From UBA6918 sp040754425 (GTDB lineage Bacteria; Pseudomonadota; Gammaproteobacteria; Burkholderiales; Thiobacillaceae): a stretch of 64,000 nucleotides of DNA. The first letter of the stretch is position 1, and every line of letters starts with the position of its first letter. Shown one piece after another: positions 49,515 to 61,002 of this stretch. The stretch is from assembly GCA_040754425.1 (NCBI GenBank), contig JBFMCR010000012.1, forward strand, positions 62,001 to 126,000, in the 5' to 3' direction. The notes beneath the pieces were generated by a model, which was not told where the DNA came from, searched no databases, and saw nothing but the letters and a program-made list of their open reading frames with translations. The position numbers and the translations under genes are program-made.

Positions 49515-51410
49515 TCAAGCCTCCTGCGCGGGCTCGGTGGTGGGCGCAGGCGCGCTGGGCTTGCTGCCGCCGGACGGCTTTGCCGGAGGCGGGCTGGAAG
49601 GATGCGGCGGACGCGGCTCGCGGCCGGCCATGATGTCGTCGATCTGCTCGGCATCGATGGTTTCCCATTCCAGCAGGGCGCGGGTCATGGCTTCGATCTT
49701 GTCGCGGTTGTCCTCGATGATCTTGCGCGCACGGGCGTACTGCTCGTCGATGATGCGGCGGATTTCCTGGTCCACCTTCTGCATGGTGGCCTCGGACACG
49801 TTCTTGTGCGTGGTGATGGAGCGACCCAGGAAGATTTCGCCCTCCTCCTCGCCGTACACCATGGTGCCCAGACTGTCGGACATGCCCCACTGCGTGACCA
49901 TGCGGCGCGCCAGTTCGGTGGCGCGCTGGAAATCGTTGGAGGCGCCGGTGGTCATCTGGTGCATGAACACCTCTTCGGCGATGCGGCCGCCGAACAGCAC
50001 GGCGATGGTGGACAGGATGCGCTCCTTGTCCATGCTGTAGCGGTCCTCGGTCGGCAGCTGCATGGTCACGCCCAGCGCGCGCCCGCGCGGGATGATGGTG
50101 ACCTTGTGCACCGGGTCGGTCTTGGGCAAAAGCTTCGCCACCACCGCATGGCCGGACTCGTGGTAGGCGGTGTTCCTGCGCTCTTCCTCGGGCATGACGA
50201 TGGAGCGGCGCTCGGCGCCCATGATGATCTTGTCCTTGGCGCGCTCGAAGTCTTCCATGTCGACCAGGCGCTTGTTGGCACGCGCGGCGAACAGTGCGGC
50301 CTCGTTCACCAGGTTGGCGAGGTCGGCGCCGGAAAAACCGGGCGTGCCGCGCGCCAGGATGTCGGCCTTGACGTCGGGCGCGATCGGCACCTTGCGCATG
50401 TGCACCAGGAGGATCTGCTCGCGACCGCGGATGTCGGGCAGCGGCACCACCACCTGGCGGTCGAAGCGGCCCGGGCGCATGAGCGCGGGGTCGAGCACGT
50501 CGGGACGGTTGGTGGCGGCGATCACGATCACGCCGGCCGAGCCTTCGAAGCCGTCCATTTCCACCAGGAGCTGGTTCAGGGTCTGCTCGCGTTCGTCGTT
50601 GCCGCCGCCCAGGCCCGCGCCGCGCTGGCGGCCGACCGCGTCGATTTCATCGATGAAGATGATGCAGGGGGCGGACTTCTTGGCCTGCTCGAACATGTCG
50701 CGCACGCGCGCAGCTCCCACGCCGACGAACATTTCCACGAAGTCGGAGCCGGAAATGCTGAAGAACGGCACCTTGGCCTCGCCGGCGATGGCCTTGGCGA
50801 GCAGGGTCTTGCCGGTGCCGGGGCTGCCCACCATGAGCACGCCGCGCGGGATGCGCCCGCCCAGCTTCTGGAACTTGGAGGGATCCTTGAGGAAATCGAC
50901 CAGTTCGGACACTTCTTCCTTGGCTTCGTCACAGCCGGCCACATCGGCGAAGGTGACCTGGTTGTTGCTCTCGTCCAGCATGCGCGCGCGGCTCTTGCCG
51001 AAGGAGAAGGCGCCGCCGCGGCCGCCGCCCTGCATCTGGCGCATGAAGAAGATCCACACGCCGATCAAAAGCAGCATGGGGAACCAGGAAATGAAGATGC
51101 TCATCAGCACGGATTGCTGCTGTTCCGGCTTGACCTCGATCTTGACGTTGTTCTTCAGAAGATCGGAGGTCAGCCAGATGTCGCCGGGCGGCGCATAGGT
51201 CACATAGGGGCGGCCGCCCTCGCTCATGCCGCGGATCACGTTGCCCTCGATCACGGCCTGCTTGATCTGGCCTTCCTTCACCTGCTGGATGAAATCCGAA
51301 TAGGCGATCGTGGTCTGGCTGGTCTGGCGCGCGCCAAACTGCTGGAAAACGGTCATCAGGATCACCGCGATGACGACCCAGATGGCGATGTTCTTTGCGA
51401 GATTGTTCAC
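49515..51410 (-). CDS. ftsH: ATP-dependent zinc metalloprotease FtsH
   Basis: The 631-residue membrane AAA+ protease. Two membrane helices (about 5-24 and 102-122) flank a periplasmic domain. The AAA module has Walker A VGSPGTGKTLLAKA (about 193-206), Walker B IIFIDEIDAVG and the second region of homology RPDVLDPALMRPGRFDR. The zinc site is HESGH (about 418-422). The C-terminal 35 residues are a Pro/Ala/Ser-rich tail. It follows rlmE by 68 bases. Confidence 0.97.
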   Translation of the reverse strand: MNNLAKNIAIWVVIAVILMTVFQQFGARQTSQTTIAYSDFIQQVKEGQIKQAVIEGNVIRGMSEGGRPYVTYAPPGDIWLTSDLLKNNVKIEVKPEQQQSVLMSIFISWFPMLLLIGVWIFFMRQMQGGGRGGAFSFGKSRARMLDESNNQVTFADVAGCDEAKEEVSELVDFLKDPSKFQKLGGRIPRGVLMVGSPGTGKTLLAKAIAGEAKVPFFSISGSDFVEMFVGVGAARVRDMFEQAKKSAPCIIFIDEIDAVGRQRGAGLGGGNDEREQTLNQLLVEMDGFEGSAGVIVIAATNRPDVLDPALMRPGRFDRQVVVPLPDIRGREQILLVHMRKVPIAPDVKADILARGTPGFSGADLANLVNEAALFAARANKRLVDMEDFERAKDKIIMGAERRSIVMPEEERRNTAYHESGHAVVAKLLPKTDPVHKVTIIPRGRALGVTMQLPTEDRYSMDKERILSTIAVLFGGRIAEEVFMHQMTTGASNDFQRATELARRMVTQWGMSDSLGTMVYGEEEGEIFLGRSITTHKNVSEATMQKVDQEIRRIIDEQYARARKIIEDNRDKIEAMTRALLEWETIDAEQIDDIMAGREPRPPHPSSPPPAKPSGGSKPSAPAPTTEPAQEA

Positions 51411-51478
51411 TTGACTACTGCTCCTGTGCGCATTCCGTGCGCATTTGGACTCATTCTAGGCCGCTCCCGGCCCGCTGG

Positions 51479-52102
51479 CTAGACCTTCAAGCCCCTGCCT
51501 ACCAGAAAATTCTCCCGGCTTTCGCCGCGCGAAGCATCCGGCTTGCGCACGTGAACCTGACGGAAGTTCTGTCTGGCCAGGCGCACGAATTCCTCGAAAC
51601 CCGCGCCCTGGAATACCTTGACGACGAAAGCGCCGTCCGGTTTCAGCCATTGGACGGCGAAATCGAGCGACAGTTCGGCCAGGGCATAATGTTTGGCCTG
51701 GTCGGCGTCCTTTACCCCAGACAAGTTGGGGGCCATGTCCGATAAAACAAGGTCGACCTTGCGGCCTTCGAGCACTTTTTCGACCAGAGCCAGCCCCTCG
51801 TCGCTGGCGAAATCGGCCTGGAACAGCGTAACACCGGAGATGGGCTCGACCGGCAGCAGGTCGATGCCGATCACCCGCCCCTTCTCGCCCACCTCCCTGG
51901 CTGCGACCTGGCACCACCCGCCCGGGGCTGCGCCCAGGTCGACCACGGTCATGCCCGGCTTCAGCAAATGGTCTTTCTCGTTTAGCCAGATGAGCTTGTA
52001 GGCCGCGCGCGAGCGGTAGCCCTCCTTCTGGGCCAGTTTGACGTAAGGATCGTGCACATGGCGGTCCAGCCACCAGGCGCGGCTGGTTTTGGGTCTTTTC
52101 AT
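51479..52102 (-). CDS. rlmE: 23S rRNA (uridine-2'-O-)-methyltransferase RlmE
   Basis: A 207-residue FtsJ-family enzyme that methylates U2552 of 23S rRNA. The SAM motif VVDLGAAPGGWCQVAA (about 53-68) and the K-D-K-E type catalytic residues (SRAAYKLIWLNEKD, LVLSDMAPNLSG, FVVKVFQG, SRGESRENFLV) are in place. The rlmE-ftsH order is widely conserved. Divergent from yhbY. Confidence 0.96.
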   Translation of the reverse strand: MKRPKTSRAWWLDRHVHDPYVKLAQKEGYRSRAAYKLIWLNEKDHLLKPGMTVVDLGAAPGGWCQVAAREVGEKGRVIGIDLLPVEPISGVTLFQADFASDEGLALVEKVLEGRKVDLVLSDMAPNLSGVKDADQAKHYALAELSLDFAVQWLKPDGAFVVKVFQGAGFEEFVRLARQNFRQVHVRKPDASRGESRENFLVGRGLKV

Positions 52103-52158
52103 CGGCTGTCAGGGATCAATCGGCGTAAAATCCGGCTTCACTCATCGAAGATTGCAAC

Positions 52159-52455
52159 ATGATCAAGCTTAGCCCCGCCCATCGGCAATATCTCAAAGGC
52201 CTGGCGCACCCGCTGTCACCCGTCATCATCATCGGCGAAAAAGGCCTGACCGAGGCCGTGCTCAAGGAAGTGGGGCGGGCGCTTGCCGCGCATGAGCTGA
52301 TCAAGATCAAGGCCGGCTCGGACGAAAAGGCAACCCGCAGCCAGTGGATGGAACGGATTTGCCAGGCGCTCGACGCTGCGCCCGTGCAGCAGATCGGCAA
52401 GATACTGGTGATCTATCGCGCCGCGGAAAAACCCGCTATTCAATTGCCGCGGTAA
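52159..52455 (+). CDS. yhbY: YhbY-family RNA-binding (CRM domain) protein
   Basis: A 98-residue protein with one CRM domain, associated with 50S ribosome assembly. Family features: LSPAHRQYLKGLAHPLSPVIIIGEKGLTEAVLKEV at the N-terminus, the GxxG-like loop and ALAAHELIKIKAGSDEK. A GTAAAAT -10-like element lies at 52125-52131. Its last 16 bases overlap the convergent DUF4149 gene. Confidence 0.93.
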   Translation: MIKLSPAHRQYLKGLAHPLSPVIIIGEKGLTEAVLKEVGRALAAHELIKIKAGSDEKATRSQWMERICQALDAAPVQQIGKILVIYRAAEKPAIQLPR

Positions 52456-52895
52456 CGCCAGACCAAAACCAGACCGAGCAGGCTCTCGATCAGGTAGACC
52501 ACGCTGGAAATGCCGTGCCAGGCGGCGAAACGGTCGCGAAAGGCGCTTTCCATCACCGCCTGCGGCATGGCCTGATCCTTCATGGCCTGCATCACCGGTT
52601 GAATGCCGAAATGCTGGCCCAGCACCAGGAGCAGCATGACCAGCACGATCCAGAAACGGCTCTGCTTCAAGGCCTGAAAACCCTCGCGGCCAAGACGGTG
52701 CACCAGCAGGTAGCCGCCGGCCACGATGCCGACCCAGGCAATCCATTTGAACAACTCGCCGGCAAGGTCGCCGGCCAGCTGGCGGTCGGACAGTTCGGCA
52801 AACAGGGTGGGCGCGGCGATGTAGCCGATCGCCCACAAGCCTCCCACCCAGGCAACCAGCAACACCGCGGCCAGGCTGTCGGAAAAGTTTTTCAT
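52440..52895 (-). CDS. DUF4149 family membrane protein
   Basis: A 151-residue inner-membrane protein with four predicted helices (about 10-30, 50-70, 80-97 and 125-145). The segment GGLWAIGYIAAPTLFAEL and FGIQPVMQAMKDQAMPQ fit DUF4149. Function unknown. It overlaps the greA stop by 4 bases, so it is probably co-translated, and converges with yhbY. Confidence 0.82.
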   Translation of the reverse strand: MKNFSDSLAAVLLVAWVGGLWAIGYIAAPTLFAELSDRQLAGDLAGELFKWIAWVGIVAGGYLLVHRLGREGFQALKQSRFWIVLVMLLLVLGQHFGIQPVMQAMKDQAMPQAVMESAFRDRFAAWHGISSVVYLIESLLGLVLVWRYRGN

Positions 52896-53364
52896 CGGTA
52901 TTCGACGTCGAGGATTTCGTACTGGCGCACGCCGCCGGGCGTCTGCACCCTGGCCGTGTCGCCGGCCTGCTTGCCGATCAGCGCGCGCGCCATGGGCGAG
53001 GAAATCGAAATCTTGTTGACCTTGATATCGGCTTCGTCCTCGCCCACGATCTGGTAGGTCACCACGTCGCCGGAATCGAGGTCTTCGAGTTCGACGGTGG
53101 CGCCGAACACGATGCGGCCGTCAGCATCGACGGTTTTGGGATCGATGATCTGCGCATGCGAGAGCTTGCTCTCGATTTCCCTGATGCGGCCTTCGATGAA
53201 GCCCTGGCGCTCCTTGGCGGCGTCATATTCCGCATTCTCGGACAGGTCGCCGTGCGAGCGCGCCTCGGCAATCGCCTGGATCACCGCAGGGCGCTGCACG
53301 GTCTTGAGGTTGTGCAACTCGGCTTTCAGCATTTCCGCGCCGGTCACGGTCAAAGGTGTCTTGC

Positions 53365-53368
<4 letters not shown>
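52892..53368 (-). CDS. greA: Transcription elongation factor GreA
   Basis: A 158-residue factor that stimulates transcript cleavage by backtracked RNA polymerase. The N-terminal coiled coil carries the acidic tip SHGDLSENAEYDAAKERQ (about 38-55). The C-terminal FKBP-like domain includes SPMARALIGKQAGDTARVQTPGG. It overlaps carB by 4 bases. Confidence 0.97.
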
Positions 53369-56583
<3,215 letters not shown>

Positions 56584-56595
56584 AAATCTTTTTCA

Positions 56596-56652
56596 CCGCA
56601 GAGGACGCAGAGGGCGCGGAGTAAAACAGAGCCGTCCTCTGCGTCCTCTGCG
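56596..56652. repeat. Nonamer-based inverted repeat between carA and carB
   Basis: CCGCAGAGGACGCAGAGG (56596-56613) pairs with 56636-56652 (17 of 18 bases). The arms are built of a 9-base unit CTCTGCGTC repeated about three times. Similar GCAGAGG-type repeats are known in the intergenic DNA of many environmental bacteria. It fills the carA-carB gap. Confidence 0.75.
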
Positions 56653-56663
56653 TCCTCCGCGGC

Positions 56664-57797
56664 TCAAGGTTTTGCTTCTTCCATCAACTTCACGAAACGG
56701 TCGAACAAGTACGCCACGTCGTGGGGCCCCGGGCTCGCCTCCGGGTGGCCCTGGAAAGAGAACGCCGGGGCATCGGTGCGGACGATGCCCTGCAGGCTGT
56801 TGTCGAACAGCGAGACGTGGGTGGTCTTGATATTGGCCGGCAGGCTCGCGGCGTCCACCGCGAAGCCGTGGTTCTGGCTGGTGATCGCCACCCGCCCGGA
56901 TTCGAGGTCCTTCACCGGGTGGTTGGCGCCGTGGTGGCCGAATTTCATCTTCACGGTTTTCGCGCCTGAGGCAAGCGCCAACAGCTGGTGGCCGAGGCAA
57001 ATGCCAAAAGTCGGCACCTTGCTGTCGACGATTTCGCGAATGGCTTCGATGGCATAGTCGCAAGGCTCGGGGTCGCCGGGGCCATTGGACAGGAACACGC
57101 CGTCGGGATTCATCGCCAGCACGTCCGCAGCCGGAGTCTTTGCCGGCACCACGGTCAGGCGACAACCACGCGAAGCCAGCATGCGCAGGATGTTACGCTT
57201 GACACCATAGTCGTAGGCGACGACGTGGAATTTGCCCTGCTCGGGCGCCACGTAACCTTCGCCGAGCTTCCACTCGCCTTCGGACCACTCGTATTTTTCC
57301 GGCGTGGTCACCACCTGCGCGAGATCCATGCCGGCAAGACCCGGGAAGGCGCGGGCACTGACCAGCGCTTCCGCCTCGTCGACGCGGCCGGCCATGATGC
57401 AGCCGTTCTGCGCGCCCTTTTCGCGCAGGATGCGGGTAAGCCGGCGGGTGTCGATGTCGGCGATGGCGACGATGTCGTGGCTGACCAGGTATTCGCCCAG
57501 CGACCGGTTGGCGCGGAAATTGGAATGCAGACGCGGCACGTCGCGCACCACCAGGCCGGCGGCATAGGGTCGGTCGGCTTCGACATCCTCGGGGTTCACG
57601 CCGTAGTTGCCGATGTGCGGGTAAGTCAGGGTAACGATCTGGCGGGTATAGGACGGGTCTGTCAGTATTTCCTGGTACCCGGTGAGCGCGGTATTGAACA
57701 CCACCTCGCCGGTCGTGATGCCGTCGGCGCCGATGGAAAGTCCGCGGAACACCGAGCCGTCGGCAAGCGCAAGAAGGGCGGGCTGGGCCTTGGGCAC
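56664..57797 (-). CDS. carA: Carbamoyl-phosphate synthase small subunit
   Basis: The 377-residue glutaminase subunit that supplies ammonia to CarB. The class I amidotransferase site is PTFGICLGHQLLAL (catalytic Cys about 263) with His/Glu in FSFQGHPEASPGPHD. The N-terminal domain has the GYQEILTDPSYTRQIVTLTYPHIGNYG block. Start: GTG at 57795-57797 (VPKAQPALLALADG), with GGAG about 7 bases upstream; no ATG fits the family N-terminus. Confidence 0.95.
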   Translation of the reverse strand: MPKAQPALLALADGSVFRGLSIGADGITTGEVVFNTALTGYQEILTDPSYTRQIVTLTYPHIGNYGVNPEDVEADRPYAAGLVVRDVPRLHSNFRANRSLGEYLVSHDIVAIADIDTRRLTRILREKGAQNGCIMAGRVDEAEALVSARAFPGLAGMDLAQVVTTPEKYEWSEGEWKLGEGYVAPEQGKFHVVAYDYGVKRNILRMLASRGCRLTVVPAKTPAADVLAMNPDGVFLSNGPGDPEPCDYAIEAIREIVDSKVPTFGICLGHQLLALASGAKTVKMKFGHHGANHPVKDLESGRVAITSQNHGFAVDAASLPANIKTTHVSLFDNSLQGIVRTDAPAFSFQGHPEASPGPHDVAYLFDRFVKLMEEAKP

Positions 57798-57929
57798 AGG
57801 GAACTCCAAATTTTGCAGGGGTGTGAGGCGGGGCGGGAGCGGTTTCAAGCGGCCTGCCCGAATTGAGTGCGAATTATAGCGTGCGCGCCGTGTTACGGCA
57901 ACGTGACCACGCGGTTTTCTTCGCAAAAA

Positions 57930-58184
57930 TCAGGGAATTAGATGGTCGAGTCCGCCATCCATGTGCATTTCGGTGAGTTCGGTAAAGCCGCCGATGCATT
58001 TGCCGTCGACCACGATCTGCGGCACGGTGCGCGCGCCGTTGGTCACCACGGAGAATTCCCTGAGGGCTTCGCGATCGAGGTCGATGCGCACCTCGTCGTA
58101 GCCGATGCCGCGCTTGTCGAGAAAGGCCTTGGCCTTGACGCAGATGGGGCAGGTGCCGGTGCTGTATACCTTGACTTTGTTCAT
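57930..58184 (-). CDS. grxC: Glutaredoxin GrxC-type
   Basis: An 84-residue monodomain glutaredoxin. The active site reads CPIC (12-15) where most class I glutaredoxins have CPYC. The glutathione site TVPQIVVDGKCIGGFTEL (about 53-70) is intact. The Tyr to Ile change may alter redox potential but both cysteines are kept. It lies between dapB and carA in the same direction. Confidence 0.9.
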   Translation of the reverse strand: MNKVKVYSTGTCPICVKAKAFLDKRGIGYDEVRIDLDREALREFSVVTNGARTVPQIVVDGKCIGGFTELTEMHMDGGLDHLIP

Positions 58185-58206
58185 TGCAAAACCTTGTTGC
58201 GAAAAC

Positions 58207-59013
58207 TTATTTCAAACCCAGTACATCGCGCATGTCATAGAGTCCGGGGCCCCTGCCCTGAAGCCACTTGGCCGCACGCAGCGCGCCCTGCGCGAAAGTG
58301 GCGCGGCTGCTGGCCTTGTGGGCAAGTTCGATGCGTTCGCCGACACCGGCGAACAGCAGGGTGTGGTCGCCGACGATATCGCCGCCGCGCACGGTGGCAA
58401 AGCCGATGGTTTCAGGCTTGCGCTCGCCGGTCACGCCTTCACGCCCATACACCGCACAGGCCTTGAGGTCGCGCCCCAGCGCACCGGCCACTGCCTGGCC
58501 CAGCCCCAGCGCCGTGCCGGAAGGCGCATCGACCTTGTGGCGGTGATGCGCCTCGATGATTTCGATGTCATAGCCTTCGTTCAACACCCGTGCAGCGGTT
58601 TCGGCCAGTTGCATGAGCAGGTTCACGCCCACGCTGAAGTTGGGCGCAAACACGATGCCGATCTTTTTCGCGGCCGCTTCGATCGCAGCCTTGCCCGCAG
58701 CGTCGAAACCGGTGGTGCCGATGATGATGTCGACCCCGGCCTTGCGGCAGGCATCGAGATAGGTAAGCGTGGCTTCGGGCCGGGTGAAATCCACCAGCAC
58801 GTCCGCGCCGGCCAGCGCGCTTGCCGCCTGGTCGGTGATGGCGACGCCGGCGTGGCTGCCGCCGTAAATGCCGGCATCCCGGCCCACCGCCGGGCTGCCG
58901 GCACGATCCAGCGCACCGTGCAGCACGCAGGCCGGGTCTCCCGCCACGGCCTCCAGCAAGGCGCGGCCCATGCGTCCGGATACGCCGGTGATGACAGTCT
59001 TGAGTGCGTTCAT
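58207..59013 (-). CDS. dapB: 4-hydroxy-tetrahydrodipicolinate reductase DapB
   Basis: The second step of the diaminopimelate/lysine branch. The 268-residue protein has the dinucleotide loop VITGVSGRMGRAL (about 7-19), the segment GTTGFDA and the catalytic HHRHKVDAPSGTAL (about 156-169). The ATG at 59011-59013 overlaps the stop of the BamE-like gene by 4 bases. Confidence 0.96.
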   Translation of the reverse strand: MNALKTVITGVSGRMGRALLEAVAGDPACVLHGALDRAGSPAVGRDAGIYGGSHAGVAITDQAASALAGADVLVDFTRPEATLTYLDACRKAGVDIIIGTTGFDAAGKAAIEAAAKKIGIVFAPNFSVGVNLLMQLAETAARVLNEGYDIEIIEAHHRHKVDAPSGTALGLGQAVAGALGRDLKACAVYGREGVTGERKPETIGFATVRGGDIVGDHTLLFAGVGERIELAHKASSRATFAQGALRAAKWLQGRGPGLYDMRDVLGLK

Positions 59014-60368
59014 CTGCCCGCTCCGATCGATCCGAGAACGTTTTCCTCCTCGATCAGCCACTTGCCGCCGATGCGCACGAACTTGAGCTGTTTGCGCACC
59101 GCATCCCGGTAAGTGTCGGAGCGATAGAACTGGCGGAAGCTGATCTGTGCACGGTCTTCCGAGATGCTCTCCATCGTCACGCCCTCGATTCTGAGGTCGA
59201 TGTTGCGCGAGATTCTCAGCAGCATGCGGCGACGCGCTTCCCACTCGCTGCGCGACAGACCGCCGGCAGGACGGAACGTCGGCGCATAGGCGGCCAGATA
59301 GGCATCTTCGTTGCGGCTGCGCCATGCCTCGGCCCAGGCATCGAGCGCCGCCGTGAGCTCGCTCTCCGCCGAGACCGTGTCCGGTAACGCGTCCGGAAAC
59401 TCGGGCATGACGTCCGGCTTGATGGCCTCGACATCGGCCTCCGGCTGCAAGGCCACAGGCTCCGGACTGGTTTCGGCCACGGCGGCAGGCTTGCGCGCAG
59501 GCGCCGGCTCCCCTGCCTTCGCGCGCAAGGGCCGCACGATGGAAGTTTCATCCATGCTGCGCTTGTCCGCGGAAACGGCCGGCGCCGCTTCTGCGGCAAC
59601 GGTTTCCACTGCAGCCGATTGGGCTTGCGGCGCCGGCTGAGGTGCTGTCCGGTTTGCCGGCTCAGGCGCGACAGGCGCCACGACCGGCGCAGGCGGCGGT
59701 GTCGGACCGGCGACCGGCTCGGTAGCCGCCTCAGGTTTTGCCGCAACAGGCGAGGCGACTTCCGGGGCGGCCTCGTTCCGAATCGGCGCTGCCTCGTCCG
59801 CCGCCAGGCTCGCGGGCGCCGGGGGCGGAGCTTGCGGCTCGGCTGCAGGTGCTGGCGATGCTGCAGGCGGCACGGGTTCGCGCGCGGGAGAAGGCTCGGC
59901 CGGCGCAGGCGATGCAGCCTTGGACGCATCGGCCGGCAGCGGCTCGGCGACCAGCGGCGGCTCGGCCGCCAATGCTCTTGTCGGCCCCTCTTCCGCAACC
60001 GGCTTGGGCGGTTCCGACGACTTGGCCGCCAGCGGCTCGGGGTTGACCTTTAGCCCTTCCGCTTCGACGCGGCTCAGCACGTCGCCTTCGAAAAACAGCA
60101 CCAGGCGTCTTTGCTCGGTCAGTTTGCCGGCCTTGCGATAGTTATAGACATAGTCCCAGCGATTGCCGTGGAAAGGGTCGACCAGCAGCGGCGTGCCCAG
60201 CAGAAAGCGAACCTGCGAGCGGCTCATGCCGAGCTTGAGTTTTTCGACCGCCTCCTGTTCCAGGGCATTGCCCTGCTGAACATCGATGCGATAAGGCGAT
60301 ATCGGCACATTCACCGAAGAACACGCCGCCAGCACGAGGGCTAACGGGACAAGTCGCAGGACTTTCAA
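59010..60368 (-). CDS. BamE/OmlA lipoprotein fused to a Pro/Ala-rich linker and an NTF2-like domain
   Basis: The N-terminus is a lipoprotein signal (lipobox LAAC, Cys16 from the chosen start) followed by a BamE domain (about 25-105: YRIDVQQGNALEQEAVEKLKLGMSRSQVRFLLGTPLLVDPFHGNRWDYVY). BamE is an outer-membrane assembly (BAM) component and is normally about 110-170 residues. Here about 215 residues of Pro/Ala/Glu-rich sequence follow, then a C-terminal NTF2/SnoaL-like domain (about 330-450: LDAWAEAWRSRNEDAYLAAYAPTF to FRQFYRSDTYRDAVRKQLKFVRIGGKWLIEEE). Start: TTG at 60366-60368, with GGAG upstream and the signal peptide right after; an ATG at 60419 would overlap a TATGAT -10. Divergent from fur, as in other proteobacteria. 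Confidence 0.82.
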   Translation of the reverse strand: MKVLRLVPLALVLAACSSVNVPISPYRIDVQQGNALEQEAVEKLKLGMSRSQVRFLLGTPLLVDPFHGNRWDYVYNYRKAGKLTEQRRLVLFFEGDVLSRVEAEGLKVNPEPLAAKSSEPPKPVAEEGPTRALAAEPPLVAEPLPADASKAASPAPAEPSPAREPVPPAASPAPAAEPQAPPPAPASLAADEAAPIRNEAAPEVASPVAAKPEAATEPVAGPTPPPAPVVAPVAPEPANRTAPQPAPQAQSAAVETVAAEAAPAVSADKRSMDETSIVRPLRAKAGEPAPARKPAAVAETSPEPVALQPEADVEAIKPDVMPEFPDALPDTVSAESELTAALDAWAEAWRSRNEDAYLAAYAPTFRPAGGLSRSEWEARRRMLLRISRNIDLRIEGVTMESISEDRAQISFRQFYRSDTYRDAVRKQLKFVRIGGKWLIEEENVLGSIGAGR

Positions 60369-60401
60369 CTGACCACTCCGAGCGGAAGTCGCAAAAGCGT
60401 T

Positions 60402-60407
60402 ATCATA
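60402..60407 (-). promoter_or_regulatory. Putative -10 element of the BamE-like gene
   Basis: TATGAT on the minus strand, 33 bases upstream of the TTG start at 60368, in the fur intergenic region. No convincing -35 accompanies it. Confidence 0.4.
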
Positions 60408-60438
60408 ACTGAGTTTCAATCATGACCCGGAGCCACGC

Positions 60439-60870
60439 ATGAGCCATCCCGACGATCTCAAGAGCATCGGGCTCAAAGCCACCTTGCCGCGGCTGAAGAT
60501 TCTCGACCTCTTCGAGCACAGCAGCAAACGCCACATGACGGCGGAAGAAGTCTATTCGCTGCTCAAGGAAGAAGGCCAGGACATCGGGCTTGCCACGGTC
60601 TACCGCGTGCTGACCCAGTTCGAGCAGGCCGGCCTTTTGATGCGCCATCATTTCGACAGCGACAAGGCGGTCTTCGAGCTCAACCAGGGCGAGCACCACG
60701 ACCATCTGGTCTGCATGCAGTGCGGCCGGGTGGAAGAGTTCTACGACGAGGAAATCGAAAAGCGCCAGAAAAAAATCGCCGAATCCCGAGGCTTCAGGAT
60801 TCACGATCACTCGCTGCAGATTTACGTGGACTGCATCAAGGACCCCTGCCCTTACCGTCCAAAGAAATAG
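60439..60870 (+). CDS. fur: Ferric uptake regulator Fur
   Basis: The 143-residue Fe(II)-dependent repressor. Winged-helix DNA-binding domain (about 1-85, ATLPRLKILDLFEHSSKRHMTAEEVYSLL, GLATVYRVLTQFEQAGLL) and the metal/dimer domain with GEHHDHLVCMQCGRVEEF (about 84-101) and a C-terminal Cys pair (YVDCIKDPC). The omlA/bamE-fur divergent pair is conserved. Confidence 0.97.
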   Translation: MSHPDDLKSIGLKATLPRLKILDLFEHSSKRHMTAEEVYSLLKEEGQDIGLATVYRVLTQFEQAGLLMRHHFDSDKAVFELNQGEHHDHLVCMQCGRVEEFYDEEIEKRQKKIAESRGFRIHDHSLQIYVDCIKDPCPYRPKK

Positions 60871-60929
60871 TCATGGAGTCAGGGTGGAATGGTGGCAAGT
60901 GATAAAAACCATCGCGGCGGCACGCTCTT

Positions 60930-61002
60930 CACCTGTCACCTGTCACCCGTCACCTGTCACCTGTCACCTGTCACCCGTCACCTGTCACCCGTCATCCGTC
61001 AC
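60930..61002. repeat. Heptanucleotide tandem array between fur and recN
   Basis: Ten head-to-tail 7-base units of CACCTGT / CACCCGT (last CATCCGT) run from 60930 to 60999. The array reads into the recN stop codon (60992-60994), so the last RecN codons are repeat DNA. Same GGTGACR / YGTCACC unit as the folP-ftsH array but present in one orientation only. Confidence 0.9.
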
